Source of the DNA: S015-6 sp964479535
GTDB lineage: Bacteria > Desulfobacterota > DSWW01
DNA length: 64,000 nt
Assembly (NCBI GenBank): GCA_964479535.1
Contig: CAYZMM010000016.1
Span: 42,652 to 106,651 of the forward strand
Direction: 5' to 3'
In this document: one piece after another, positions 1-8,652 of the stretch
How the letters are laid out: every line of letters starts with the position of its first letter
How positions within the stretch are numbered: position 1 is the first letter of the stretch
Made by a program: the position numbers and the translations under genes
The notes under the pieces: model-generated
The model's input: only the letters and a program-made list of their open reading frames with translations
Told to the model about the DNA's origin: nothing
The model's database searches: none

Positions 1-2837
1 AGCTCCTCCACGATGAAGCTCCCCTGGTAGGGGTTCTCGTTCTTGGTCAGGCCCCACTCCCGGTTGATGATGAGCTGGATGGCCAGTGCCCGTCGGACCG
101 ATTCCTCGGTCGGGGTGGTGATCGCCTCGTCAAAGGCGTTCGTGTGAAGGCTCTGGCAGTTGTCGTAGATGGCGCACAGGGCCTGCAGGGTGGTGCGGAT
201 GTCGTTGAGCTGGATCTCCTGGCTGTGGAGCGAACGGCCCGAGGTCTGGATGTGGTACTTGAGCATCTGAGACCGGCTGGAGCCCTTGTACATCTCCCGC
301 ATCGCCACGGCCCAGATGCGGCGGGCCACCCGGCCGATCACCGTGTACTCCGGGTCCATCCCGTTCGAGAAGAAGTAGGAGAGATTCGGGGCAAAGGAGT
401 CGATCGGCATGCCCCTGGACAGGTAGTACTCCACGTAGGTGAAGCCGTTGGCCAGGGTGAAGGCGAGCTGAGAGATCGGGTTCGCCCCGGCCTCGGCGAT
501 GTGGTAGCCGGAGATCGAGACGGAGTAGAAGTTGTGCACATTGTTCTGGATGAAGTACTCCTGGATGTCGCCCATCATCCGGAGGGCGAAATCGATGGAG
601 AAGATGCACGTGTTCTGGCCCTGGTCCTCCTTGAGAATGTCGGCCTGCACCGTCCCGCGCACGCTCTCCAGGACCCGGGCCCGGATCGCCTTGAACTCCT
701 CGTCGGTGGGCTCCCGCCCCTGCTCGGCCGTGACCCTGTCCACCTCCTGGTCGATGGCCGTGTTCAGGAACATGGCCAGCATCATCGGGGCCGGCCCGTT
801 GATGGTCATCGACACCGAGGTGCTGGGCGCGCACAGGTCGAACCCGCCGTAGAGCACCTTCACGTCGTCGAGGGTGCAGACGCTCACCCCCGAAGTGCCC
901 ACCTTGCCGTAGATGTCCGGCCTGTCGTCCGGATCGTATCCGTACAGGGTCACCGAGTCGAAGGCCGTGCTGAGGCGTTTGGCGTCGGAGTGCTCGGACA
1001 GGAGCTTGAACCTTCGGTTGGTGCGTGCCGGGTCGCCCTCTCCCGCGAACATCCGGGTCGGGTCCTCGCCGGTCCGCTTGAAGGGAAACACGCCGGCCGT
1101 GTAGGGGAAGCTTCCGGGCAGGTTCTCCTCCCGGAGCCAGCGGTAGATCTCGCCGGGGTCCTTGAACTTCGGCAGGACCACCTTCGGGATCTGCTGTCGG
1201 GCCAGCGACTCGGAGTACAAGGGGACCCGGATCTCCCGTTCCCGCACCCGGTAGACGAGTTCCTGCCCGCCGTAAGCTTCGCAGGTCCTGGGCCACTCGG
1301 AGACGAGCTGCCGGGTCTCCTCGTCCAGGGCCTCCTGCGCCCGCTTCGCCTCCTCCCTCAGGCGGGCGACGGCGTCGCCCGCTCCGGACGGAGCCTCCGC
1401 TTCTGCCAGGGCCTCGGCCGCCTGCTCCAGGTGCCAGGCCCTTCGCACCGCATCCGACTGCTCCGCAGTGCGGCGGTGGTAGGCCCGGACCGTTTCGGAG
1501 ATCTCGGCCAGGTAGCGGCCTCGTTCCGGAGGGATGATGATCGTCTTCGAGCTCGAGGTCATCGACGCGGGCCGAGGCAGGCCGGACTCGAAGGTGCTGC
1601 CCGTCCTCTCGGCGATCTTGTCCATGATCCCGTGGTAGAGGGCCGTCACGCCGTCGTCGTTGAACTTGGAGGCGATCGTGCCGAACACGGGCATGTCGTC
1701 AGGCGATACATTGAAGAGACTTCGGTTTCGCTGGACCTGCTTTCGCACATCCCGAACCGCGTCGTCACCCCCGCGCTTCTCGTACTTGTTGATCGCGATC
1801 AGGTCCGCATAATCCAGCATGTCGATCTTCTCGAGCTGCGAGGCGGCGCCGAACTCGGGGGTCATCACGTAGAGGGACACATCCACCAGGTCGACCACCG
1901 CCGTGTCTCCCTGACCGATGCCGGCCGTCTCCACGATGACCAGGTCGTATCCGGCCGCCTGCACCAGCTCGATCGCGTCGGCCAGCGACTCGCTCAGCTC
2001 CGTGCGGGCGCCCCGGGTGGCGAGGGAGCGCATGTAGACCCGGGGGTTGCCGATGGCGTTCATGCGAATGCGGTCGCCGAGGAGCGCGCCGCCGGTGCGG
2101 CGTCGGGACGGGTCCACGCTCAGCACGGCAACGGTCGCTTCCTTACGGTCGTGCAGGAAACGCAGGATCAGCTCGTCCGTGAGCGACGACTTGCCGGAAC
2201 CGCCCGTGCCGGTGATGCCGAGCACCGGGGGGCGGCCCTGCTCGAGCCTGCGCCGGATCTCGGCCCGCAGGCCCTCCAGGTGGCCGTCCTCCTTCGCCTT
2301 GGCGGACTCCACGGCCGTGATGAGCCGCGCCACCCTTGCCTTGTCCCGGGGCTGAAGACCGCCCAGATCGAAATCGGACGCGTCGGTCGCCAGTGGGTAG
2401 TCGATGCTCTCCACAAGGTGATTGATCATGCCCTGGAGCCCGAGCCTTGCACCGTCGTCCGGGGAGTAGATCTTGGCGACACCGTACGCCTCGAGCCGGC
2501 GGATCTCGTCCGGCACGATCACTCCGCCGCCCCCGCCGAACACCTTGACGCGGTCCGCTCCCCTCTCCTTGAGCAGGTCCACGATGTACTGGAAGAACTC
2601 GATGTGTCCGCCCTGGTAGCAGGAAACCGCCACGCCCTGGGTGTCCTCCTCCACGGCGGCATCCACGATCTCGGCCACGGACCGGTTGTGCCCCAGGTGG
2701 ATCACCTCCGCCCCGGTGGCCTGCAGGATCCGTCGCATGATGTTGATCGCTGCGTCGTGCCCGTCGAAGAGCGACGTGGCGGTCACCACCCGGACCGGAT
2801 TCTTCGGCTGATATACCTCTACTTCTCCTTCCTTCAT
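1..2837 (-). CDS. icmF: Fused isobutyryl-CoA mutase IcmF, incomplete at left edge
   Basis: This is a coenzyme-B12-dependent acyl-CoA mutase fused to its G-protein chaperone; the family interconverts isobutyryl-CoA and butyryl-CoA. About 945 codons are present and the C-terminus lies beyond the window. The order is that of IcmF. An N-terminal B12-binding domain carries DGHDAA at residues 25-30, where His27 would be the lower cobalt ligand and the usual final Gly of DxHxxG is Ala. A MeaB-like GTPase follows with a P-loop (GTGGSGKSS) near residue 210, then the mutase barrel with the typical SFPYTAGVFPFKR stretch. The ATG at 2837 has AAAGGGG upstream and lies 12 bp after the TetR stop, so the two genes form an operon. 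Family assignment is firm; substrate preference is inferred from the family. Confidence 0.93.
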   Translation of the reverse strand, partial: MKEGEVEVYQPKNPVRVVTATSLFDGHDAAINIMRRILQATGAEVIHLGHNRSVAEIVDAAVEEDTQGVAVSCYQGGHIEFFQYIVDLLKERGADRVKVFGGGGGVIVPDEIRRLEAYGVAKIYSPDDGARLGLQGMINHLVESIDYPLATDASDFDLGGLQPRDKARVARLITAVESAKAKEDGHLEGLRAEIRRRLEQGRPPVLGITGTGGSGKSSLTDELILRFLHDRKEATVAVLSVDPSRRRTGGALLGDRIRMNAIGNPRVYMRSLATRGARTELSESLADAIELVQAAGYDLVIVETAGIGQGDTAVVDLVDVSLYVMTPEFGAASQLEKIDMLDYADLIAINKYEKRGGDDAVRDVRKQVQRNRSLFNVSPDDMPVFGTIASKFNDDGVTALYHGIMDKIAERTGSTFESGLPRPASMTSSSKTIIIPPERGRYLAEISETVRAYHRRTAEQSDAVRRAWHLEQAAEALAEAEAPSGAGDAVARLREEAKRAQEALDEETRQLVSEWPRTCEAYGGQELVYRVREREIRVPLYSESLARQQIPKVVLPKFKDPGEIYRWLREENLPGSFPYTAGVFPFKRTGEDPTRMFAGEGDPARTNRRFKLLSEHSDAKRLSTAFDSVTLYGYDPDDRPDIYGKVGTSGVSVCTLDDVKVLYGGFDLCAPSTSVSMTINGPAPMMLAMFLNTAIDQEVDRVTAEQGREPTDEEFKAIRARVLESVRGTVQADILKEDQGQNTCIFSIDFALRMMGDIQEYFIQNNVHNFYSVSISGYHIAEAGANPISQLAFTLANGFTYVEYYLSRGMPIDSFAPNLSYFFSNGMDPEYTVIGRVARRIWAVAMREMYKGSSRSQMLKYHIQTSGRSLHSQEIQLNDIRTTLQALCAIYDNCQSLHTNAFDEAITTPTEESVRRALAIQLIINREWGLTKNENPYQGSFIVEE

Positions 2838-2849
2838 GGCGAACCCCTT

Positions 2850-3497
2850 TCAAAAACTCGAACCCGTCAATTCCCTCATGATCAAAGCGGTCTGATGAGA
2901 AATGTAGTCCTCGATGCGGAAGCGGCGACGAAAGAACCACCTCCTGAAGGTCCACATGTGTCCGAGGACCATGATGTTGTGCGCCATGAGCTCCAGGGAC
3001 GCATCCTCCGGCCCTTCGATTCCCTCCTTTGCGCAGAGGCGCTGCAGGGCCCCCTTGAAGAGCTCCGTGAGCCTCACCTCGTTTTCCAGGACACGCTTCT
3101 GCCACTGGGGGGTCAGCGACTTGGTCTCCTGGTAGATGAGCAGGATGTGGTCGCTCATCCGGTCGCAGACCAGGAAGTACTCCCGAATCGCACCACGGAG
3201 GGCCTCCCACCCCCCGGTCGCCTGCTCCATGACCTCTGCGATGCCTCGTTCCACCTCGGCGTGGATGGCATCGCAGACCAGGTAGAGGATGTCCTCCTTG
3301 GAGGCCACGTATTCGTAGAGAGTGCCGATACTGAAGCCGGCGGCCCGGGCGATCTGGCGGGTGGTGGTCTTGTGAAAGCCGTTCTCGACGAACAGCCTGA
3401 CCGCCGCATCCGCGATCTGGCGGCGACGGCGCTCGACCAGGCCCGGGTCCTTGACCAGGGTGTGCACGTCGCTCGTTCGGTGGGTGAGAGGGTCCAT
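2850..3497 (-). CDS. TetR/AcrR family regulator, probably of the icmF operon
   Basis: This is a 215-residue TetR-type repressor. The N-terminal helix-turn-helix covers about residues 20-65 (RRQIADAAVRLF, then TTRQIARAAGFSIGTLYEYV). The rest is a helical ligand-binding domain similar to regulators of acyl-CoA metabolism. The ATG at 3497 is preferred over upstream ATGs because it has AAGGTG at proper spacing and gives a normal TetR length. The gene ends 12 bp before icmF and is read from a clear sigma-70 promoter with an overlapping palindrome, so it probably represses itself and icmF and is released by an acyl-CoA. The inducer is inferred. Confidence 0.88.
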   Translation of the reverse strand: MDPLTHRTSDVHTLVKDPGLVERRRRQIADAAVRLFVENGFHKTTTRQIARAAGFSIGTLYEYVASKEDILYLVCDAIHAEVERGIAEVMEQATGGWEALRGAIREYFLVCDRMSDHILLIYQETKSLTPQWQKRVLENEVRLTELFKGALQRLCAKEGIEGPEDASLELMAHNIMVLGHMWTFRRWFFRRRFRIEDYISHQTALIMRELTGSSF

Positions 3498-3551
3498 GAA
3501 ACGCACCTTGTTGTGGTTGTGCATCTGAACGCAGAGACCGGGGCTACTGAC

Positions 3552-3599
3552 TGAGCGCTCGTTCAGACCACTGTATATGAAAAGGTACCCGAATGTCAA
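3552..3599 (-). promoter_or_regulatory. Sigma-70 promoter and candidate TetR operator for the tetR-icmF operon
   Basis: On the minus strand TTGACA (3594-3599) and TATACA (3572-3577) are separated by exactly 16 bp. Just downstream, over the expected start of transcription, lies the imperfect palindrome TGAACGAGCGCTCA (3552-3565; 10 of 14 positions are symmetric). Placement and spacing fit autorepression by the adjacent TetR protein. Confidence 0.72.
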
Positions 3600-3622
3600 G
3601 GAATTGCTCGGATTTGTGGCAA

Positions 3623-3741
3623 CACGTTCACAGATCAGGGACAGCCACCGAACTCCCGGCACACAGATCAGGGACAGCCACCGAACTCCCGGCAGATCGG
3701 TGGCTGTCCCCGATCTGTATGGTAGTCCCCGATCTGTATGT
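3623..3741. repeat. GGGACAGCCACCGAA repeat cluster, locus A
   Basis: Two tandem copies of a roughly 33-bp unit containing GGGACAGCCACCGAACTCC (about 3630-3695) are followed by an inverted copy (GGTGGCTGTCCCCGATCTG) and a partial one. A degenerate GTTCAC half-site sits at the left end. It belongs to the family seen at eight other intergenic loci in this window. Confidence 0.85.
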
Positions 3742-3754
3742 TGGGCAAGGGCTC

Positions 3755-5023
3755 CTAGAAATCGATGCTGGCGGCCGGCTTGGCAAGCTCCGTCTTCTGC
3801 TTGTTCGCCTTCACCTCTGCCCGATGTTCTTCGAGCAGCCGCTGCTGCAGCCCCGGATCCTGAAGCGACATATGCAGGAACTGCCCTCGAAAGTCTTTGC
3901 GCGCGTTGATGTGCAGAACAGGGTCCGACTGCGACGATCTTCCGCCGTCCTTGTACGCAAGGGAGAACTCCTTGGCACTCTTGTTCGACTGCTCGTCCGG
4001 CTCTCCGAAACGGTCCTTCATCTGCGCCTCGACCTCGGCGATGTCGAACCGGAGCGATGTCGGATAATCCTGCTTGTAACTGATGCGGACCAGACGCCGG
4101 TATTTCTCCTGCTCACTGCCGTTCACCCCGACCTTGTATTCGATGGTCTTCTTCGTGCCGTTCGGCTCGGTCTTGACGAACCCGTACCTCACCTCACTGT
4201 ATCCTTTCGCCTTCAGAATCGCACCAACCTCTTGCTCTCCCATCCCGAGTCGGACCCCCTGCAGGTCCATCTCGCCGGCCTTGACGGTCTTGGCCTTCAG
4301 GCCGGTGTAGTAGCAATCGCCTCCGCTTGCACGGTAACCTTCCGGACACATGTACTTCTGCCAGGCCGCAGAAGCCAGAATCTCCGAAGGATCCTTGATC
4401 GACGACCGAGGCACACACTTGGGGCCTTCCACCATCACATATCCGCTCGTGCAGGTGGGCCGGCTCCAGTTGTACACGGCGTTCGGGATCTCGGGCAGCT
4501 TGCGGCAGCTCAGATTCTCCGGCGAGACCTCGGCGCCCGGCTCCCCATCGATCATCTTCACGTAGCCGCTGTTGCAGGAGAGCGCGTTGTTCTTCCACCT
4601 TCCCCCGGCCACCTCCGGGAGCGGCAGGCAGTTGTCTCCGGCAGAGTTCCTGTAATAGCCGGTGTCGCAGCGAAGCTCGCCATACATGTAAGACCCATGC
4701 AGGATCTCCTTCCCCTCCGCCCCCTCGCCGGCCAAAACGGCACGCCACTCGGTCCCGGGGGGCAGATCGTCTTTTTTCTTCTGCATGCATGGCGCGAAGT
4801 GCGCCTCCCTGGTTGCGGTTTCACGGTACAGCAAGCATGTCGTCACCGAATTGACGCAATACCTGCGCTTGTCCGCCTGGTCGCCCCAGCCGCTGCAAAG
4901 CTTCTCTGCATCCTCTTCCCAGTTCGATGCCGAAGACGGGCTGAGCAGCAGGATCACCAGAAAGGAAACGACAAGTGCTGTCTGACCCTTCATTCCCATG
5001 CGATTCATCCTTGGTCCATTCAT
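3755..5023 (-). CDS. Secreted Cys-rich protein of unknown function
   Basis: Not recognised as a named family. The ATG at 5023 has GGAGGG at ideal spacing and starts a 422-residue protein with a signal peptide (hydrophobic core ALVVSFLVILLL, then SPSSASN), so it is exported. The middle contains several spaced C-x2-GY units (CDTGYYR, CNSGYVK, CTSGYVM, CPEGYRA), suggesting small disulfide-bonded modules. The C-terminal third has a VRLGMGEQEV segment like the small SmpA/OmlA-type fold and ends highly charged. It is monocistronic, between repeat locus A and a leader holding a strong hairpin. Function is unknown. Confidence 0.75.
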   Translation of the reverse strand: MNGPRMNRMGMKGQTALVVSFLVILLLSPSSASNWEEDAEKLCSGWGDQADKRRYCVNSVTTCLLYRETATREAHFAPCMQKKKDDLPPGTEWRAVLAGEGAEGKEILHGSYMYGELRCDTGYYRNSAGDNCLPLPEVAGGRWKNNALSCNSGYVKMIDGEPGAEVSPENLSCRKLPEIPNAVYNWSRPTCTSGYVMVEGPKCVPRSSIKDPSEILASAAWQKYMCPEGYRASGGDCYYTGLKAKTVKAGEMDLQGVRLGMGEQEVGAILKAKGYSEVRYGFVKTEPNGTKKTIEYKVGVNGSEQEKYRRLVRISYKQDYPTSLRFDIAEVEAQMKDRFGEPDEQSNKSAKEFSLAYKDGGRSSQSDPVLHINARKDFRGQFLHMSLQDPGLQQRLLEEHRAEVKANKQKTELAKPAASIDF

Positions 5024-5446
5024 ATCTTCACCCTCCGCTTGTTCTTGCCGGATCCAGGCTTCTCTTCCTGGATCCGTACAAGGGATGATTGTTACCGCGT
5101 CCGGTCTCCGGTGAGGGCACACCTCAGATCTTCGGAGGACCAAATAGCGGACGGACACGAGGTTTCGTGCACTGTGCGAGCTGGAACCGGGCCCTCGAAC
5201 CGATACCCTTGGATGTAGGCGGAGTGGAGTTTGGTTCTGAGTGGAAAGTAGGATCTTCAAGGAGAACGACGTGATTCACGGCATGGTGGGTGCGAAAGGC
5301 GGTGTAGGTGCCAGGGGCGACGGACCGCCCCTGCCACCCGTAAATTGCTTGTACAAACGACACCGGAAAACCACGCTATCGAAAGCCAGCCAGCTTCACG
5401 CCCCGGCAAAGGACAACTCCCGGGCGCGGAGCTCGCAGGGGTTCAA
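5024..5446. other. Intergenic stretch with two strong hairpins, no convincing gene
   Basis: This 420-bp gap holds two hairpins. One has 10-bp arms at 5049-5058 and 5067-5076 (CGGATCCAGG) with an 8-nt loop, in the probable leader of the gene starting at 5023. The other is at 5307-5338, with an 8-bp core CAGGGGCG/CGCCCCTG extended by GGTG/CACC. Neither is followed by a T-run on either strand, so neither is a standard terminator. Short open frames here lack ribosome sites and natural-looking sequence. Confidence 0.5.
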
Positions 5447-5764
5447 CTAATCTCCGTAAACAACGGTCGTGTACTGCCCGTAGATTCCCAAGATGTTTTC
5501 GACTTCGTAATCAACATACTTGATTCGCTTGATCCCGCCATTGGCCGCCGCCGTCTTGATGCTTGCGTCGCCTGTGGCCACAAGGCCCAGAATGGAAGTC
5601 GACGTAGCTTTCCCGACCTTGGAATAACTGACGTCCCCGCTTCCGGCACCGATGGCCCCCACGGCCCCGGTGTAGATCCCGCCCGCCGGGAGGTAGCTGG
5701 CACAACCGGTGCAGACGAGGGCAACCACGCCTGCCAGCAATGCGATTATCGCGAGTCTTCTCAT
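5447..5764 (-). CDS. TRL-like family lipoprotein
   Basis: A 105-residue outer-envelope lipoprotein with the hallmark of the TRL (tRNA-associated locus) family: a short export signal ending VCTGC (Cys21 lipidated), then GIYTG, a run ending LGLVATGDASI, and a C-terminal DYEVENILGIYGQYT. The ATG at 5764 is chosen because GGAGGGG precedes it and a standard lipoprotein signal results; a longer frame would begin with unlikely Cys/Arg-rich sequence. No tRNA was seen nearby. The family is common in Gram-negative bacteria; its role is unknown. Confidence 0.85.
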   Translation of the reverse strand: MRRLAIIALLAGVVALVCTGCASYLPAGGIYTGAVGAIGAGSGDVSYSKVGKATSTSILGLVATGDASIKTAAANGGIKRIKYVDYEVENILGIYGQYTTVVYGD

Positions 5765-5956
5765 GATCTTTGTCCCCTCCTTCGTCGTTTTGCGTTTCCT
5801 ATCGATAGCGTGAACTCCTTCGGCACACCGGCAATGCACCGATCCCTGTTTCATATCTCATAACCGCAGGGCAGGTCAAGTCAAATAGTTGTCATTATTG
5901 AAATTATAGGCGAACTGGCAGCCACGAGAGGCGCTTTGGCGGGGCCGAGGCTCCGG

Positions 5957-6751
5957 CTACAGCGTCTCCCATGTGAAGACCTTCGGCGACAAGAGGGACT
6001 CGCAGGCCCTGGCCAGGCGGACGGCCTCGGTGTGGAACACGTCGAGCATCACCATGGTGAGGCCCGCAGAGGCGAGCATGGGCAGGAAGGCCCGCTCCGC
6101 CCTGCATTTCCGGTCCCGGTCCGATGCTCCGAGGCCCGTGGTGAGGTTGGAGAGCCCCGCCACCGTCCGGACCGGTCGGCCCAGCACATCGGGCAGCCGG
6201 CGGATCACCTCCAGGAGGGTCGCGTTGCGCCGGTGCCCGTCCTCCCAGATCAGGGGGGCCACGAAGGGATCGAGAATCAACCGTTCAGGGCTCAGTCCGG
6301 CGGCCTGAGCGGCGCCGTCGATCTCCACGGCGATCCCGAGCCTGTCTTCCAGGGAGGCAGGAGGCTGACCGCTTTCTTCGATCAGATACGCCACAACATC
6401 CGCATCGTGACGAACAGCAAGGGGAAGAATCCGCTCGAGCCGTTTCGGCTCCGGAGAGAAGCCGTTCACCAGGGCCGTCTTGCGGTTGGCCTCGAGACCC
6501 GCAGCCATGACATCCGCATCCGCCGTGTCGAGGAGCACGGGCAGGTCGCTCACCGACTGGACCGCCTCCACCAGAAAGGCCATCTTCGATTCCGCGTTCC
6601 GGCCGGGAGGGCCCACGTTGATGTCGATCATGCGGGCCCCGGCCTCCTCCAGACGCCGGGCCAGATCAAGAACGGGCCGGGGATCGGACTCCCGGAAAGC
6701 CGACTCGACGGCTTTGCGGCTCGCCTGCAGATTGTCCGCGATTACGATCAT
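5957..6751 (-). CDS. acsE: AcsE-like methyltetrahydrofolate:corrinoid methyltransferase
   Basis: This 264-residue protein is a pterin-binding TIM barrel. It matches the size and layout of the methyltransferase that moves the methyl group of methyl-H4folate to the cobalt of a corrinoid iron-sulfur protein. Visible motifs are an N-terminal VIADNLQ, the pterin-pocket motif MIDINVGPPG (about residues 41-50) and a late GLSNLTTGL. It starts 15 bp after a 69-residue gene, so the two are co-transcribed. No CODH/ACS or corrinoid-protein gene is in the window, so the methyl acceptor is unknown. A stand-alone methyltransferase with another corrinoid partner is possible. Confidence 0.82.
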   Translation of the reverse strand: MIVIADNLQASRKAVESAFRESDPRPVLDLARRLEEAGARMIDINVGPPGRNAESKMAFLVEAVQSVSDLPVLLDTADADVMAAGLEANRKTALVNGFSPEPKRLERILPLAVRHDADVVAYLIEESGQPPASLEDRLGIAVEIDGAAQAAGLSPERLILDPFVAPLIWEDGHRRNATLLEVIRRLPDVLGRPVRTVAGLSNLTTGLGASDRDRKCRAERAFLPMLASAGLTMVMLDVFHTEAVRLARACESLLSPKVFTWETL

Positions 6752-6766
6752 GCCCGTCGGGAAGGT

Positions 6767-6976
6767 TCAGTTCGAATGGGTCTTGTAGGCCACGAGACGT
6801 ACGCAGAGCTTCGACTCCAGGTCCCGTATCTTCTGAAGCTGTTTCTCCGGGATCTGTGCGGCCACAGGCGGGGTGTAGTAGGCGAGGATTCGGGTGCCCG
6901 TTTCCTTTTCGAGCGCCTCGATGGCGGCGATGTCCTCTTTCCTCAGATAGTCGGCATAGGCATGATCGAAATCCAT
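6767..6976 (-). CDS. Small conserved-looking protein preceding acsE
   Basis: A 69-residue soluble, charged protein with an excellent ribosome site (GGAGGAGAG) at the ATG 6976. It lies immediately upstream of the AcsE-like gene. The sequence is helical in character (KEDIAAIEALEKETG, PEKQLQKIRDLESKL) with no Cys or His cluster. No family was recognised. Its position suggests a partner or modulator of the methyltransferase, but this rests on synteny only. Confidence 0.7.
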   Translation of the reverse strand: MDFDHAYADYLRKEDIAAIEALEKETGTRILAYYTPPVAAQIPEKQLQKIRDLESKLCVRLVAYKTHSN

Positions 6977-7057
6977 GATCTCTCCTCCTTCGAGCTCGAT
7001 TCCTTGATGGAATGATTAGATGCCGCTGCGCGGTCAGATCGTTGCAGCAAACGGATA

Positions 7058-7109
7058 AAATTGGGGACAGCCACCGATTTCCAAGGAAATCGGTGGCTGT
7101 CCCCAATTT
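7058..7109. repeat. Perfect 25-bp inverted repeat of the GGGGACAGCCACC family, locus B
   Basis: Arms 7058-7082 and 7085-7109 are perfectly complementary and separated by 2 nt. On the minus strand the hairpin is followed by TTTTAT, so it could end transcription of the lipoprotein gene that stops at 7160, the last gene of the cobalamin operon. Confidence 0.9.
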
Positions 7110-7159
7110 GTAAGTGCCCGATTTGTAAGTGACGGAATCCGTGCAATGGGCGGGTTGGA

Positions 7160-8611
7160 TCAGTAGGTTCGGAAGGCCCGGAGCTCGCCGATGGGCGTTC
7201 CGGTCACGACGAAGACATCCGGACCGTTGAAGCAGTCTTCCTCATCTGGCTGAACCGCGCACGGCACACCCGGACGGACGGCCACCGGGCCCGGCTCGGA
7301 CTCGTTCTGTGTGGGCAGAGGGTCGGTGACCTGGATGACGCTGAGCGGGCTCTTCCGGCTCGGAAGAGGCGCCCCCTCCCCGTCCGTCGCCGTCTCCAGG
7401 GCGAGCACCGCCAGGGTCCCAGAGTTGAGACCGGTGGCATAGCATCGCGTGGCATTGTGGTCGACCACCGCCTGAGCCACCAGATTCGGGGTGTTCACGG
7501 GAGCCGTGGTCGCAAGAATCGGGTCGTCCGGCCCTGCGAGCACCTTGTCGTCCAGGCGCGGCACGTCTTCCGGGGACGGGCAGGTGTCCAGATACGCGTC
7601 GAGGCCGGTCAGATCCAGTTCGTACACGTGGTTGAATCCGGCGCTCCCGAGGTATCCCCGGTACACCACTCCGCCCCCCTGCACCACCTGCTCCGCCACG
7701 GCAATCTTCGCGAAGGAGGGCGCCCCCCGGCCCAGAGGGTAGGTGGCGACGATACAATCCCGAACCGTGTCCACCACGTCAACGCTTCCCTCTGTCAGGG
7801 GCACCCCGTTGTCCTCCCGGATCGCGAGCACCCCGGTGTTGGTGACCAGCAGGACCCTCTCGTCGAGAGGCGTCACCTCGGTCGGGTTGAAGGAAGTGGT
7901 CACGATCAAATCCGGCGAGGGCAGCTCGAAGAACGCGGGCGGTTCCACGGTCTCGTCCAGTCCGACGATCTTCACCGTTCCGGGCGCACTGATCGGGTTG
8001 CTGCCGCTGCGGATGAAGTTCGAGTTGGAGATGTACACTTTTCCCTGCATGAGGGCGACACCGGAGGTGAAGGTCGGCGTCACCGTGTTCACCAGGTTTC
8101 CCTCCGAATCCTCGGCCGGTTCAGGCAGCTGGAACCGGCTGCCCCTGTAAGTGAAGGAACCCAGCAACTCGAATGCATCCACCGGATCGAACAGCCACAC
8201 CCCTTCCTCCGCTCCGCTCACGGTCACGAAGGCGAGGTCTCCGTCGATCTCGACCACGAGCCCGTCCGGTATGCCCTGCAGCTTCCCGCTCATGTCGAAG
8301 AAGTCGAAGGGGAGGGGGTGTTCGATCGCATCGAGGTCGAAGGAGAAGACGCCCAGGGGGGACGACACGGTCTGCACGAGCGCCCTGTTCCGGAACGCCT
8401 CTCGGTCCGGTATGAGCAGCGTGGTGGCAAAGGGGCTGCCGATCGCCGTGTTGAAGCTCTCCACATCCACGATACTGCCTCCTTGGCTCCAGTCTTCGCA
8501 CGCCGCGAGCCCCAGGCACAGGATCAGTACCGGCACGAGTCCGCCCGCACACAACGAAGGAGCCGGCCGGGAAGACCGGATCAAGTGTCGTCGGAAAACG
8601 GAAGGTTTCAT
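7160..8611 (-). CDS. Surface lipoprotein with beta-propeller character, last gene of the cobalamin operon
   Basis: A 483-residue lipoprotein with lipobox LAAC (Cys38). The mature protein has repeated short strands with features of a beta-propeller (LAFVTVSGAEEGVWLFD, GKVYISNS, RVLLVTNTGVLAI, VYRGYLGSAG, CYATGLNSGTLAVLAL). The ATG at 8611 has AAGGAG. It lies 41 bp downstream of the BtuB-like receptor on the same strand. In Bacteroidetes the propeller BtuG sits on BtuB and hands it vitamin B12; by analogy this could be a surface B12 or corrinoid binder. The fold is inferred from strand pattern. Confidence 0.75.
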   Translation of the reverse strand: MKPSVFRRHLIRSSRPAPSLCAGGLVPVLILCLGLAACEDWSQGGSIVDVESFNTAIGSPFATTLLIPDREAFRNRALVQTVSSPLGVFSFDLDAIEHPLPFDFFDMSGKLQGIPDGLVVEIDGDLAFVTVSGAEEGVWLFDPVDAFELLGSFTYRGSRFQLPEPAEDSEGNLVNTVTPTFTSGVALMQGKVYISNSNFIRSGSNPISAPGTVKIVGLDETVEPPAFFELPSPDLIVTTSFNPTEVTPLDERVLLVTNTGVLAIREDNGVPLTEGSVDVVDTVRDCIVATYPLGRGAPSFAKIAVAEQVVQGGGVVYRGYLGSAGFNHVYELDLTGLDAYLDTCPSPEDVPRLDDKVLAGPDDPILATTAPVNTPNLVAQAVVDHNATRCYATGLNSGTLAVLALETATDGEGAPLPSRKSPLSVIQVTDPLPTQNESEPGPVAVRPGVPCAVQPDEEDCFNGPDVFVVTGTPIGELRAFRTY

Positions 8612-8652
8612 GAATCCGCTCCTTTCGATGCGCGAGCGAGTGGGCCGCCTCC

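Noticed and set aside
144..3554. Very long open frame on the plus strand
   Set aside because: It is antisense to icmF and tetR, which have clear family motifs. The frame is rich in Arg/His/Gly and exists only because of high GC at codon third positions.
3623..3741. CRISPR array
   Set aside because: Only two tandem copies without unique spacers, followed by inverted copies; it belongs to the dispersed repeat family and no cas gene is present.
5124..5363. Small minus-strand frame of 79 codons
   Set aside because: It has no ribosome site, lies across a strong hairpin, and has unnatural composition.
5447..5764. tRNA gene expected beside a TRL-family gene
   Set aside because: No cloverleaf or T-loop GTTCGA-type sequence in a credible setting was found on either side.
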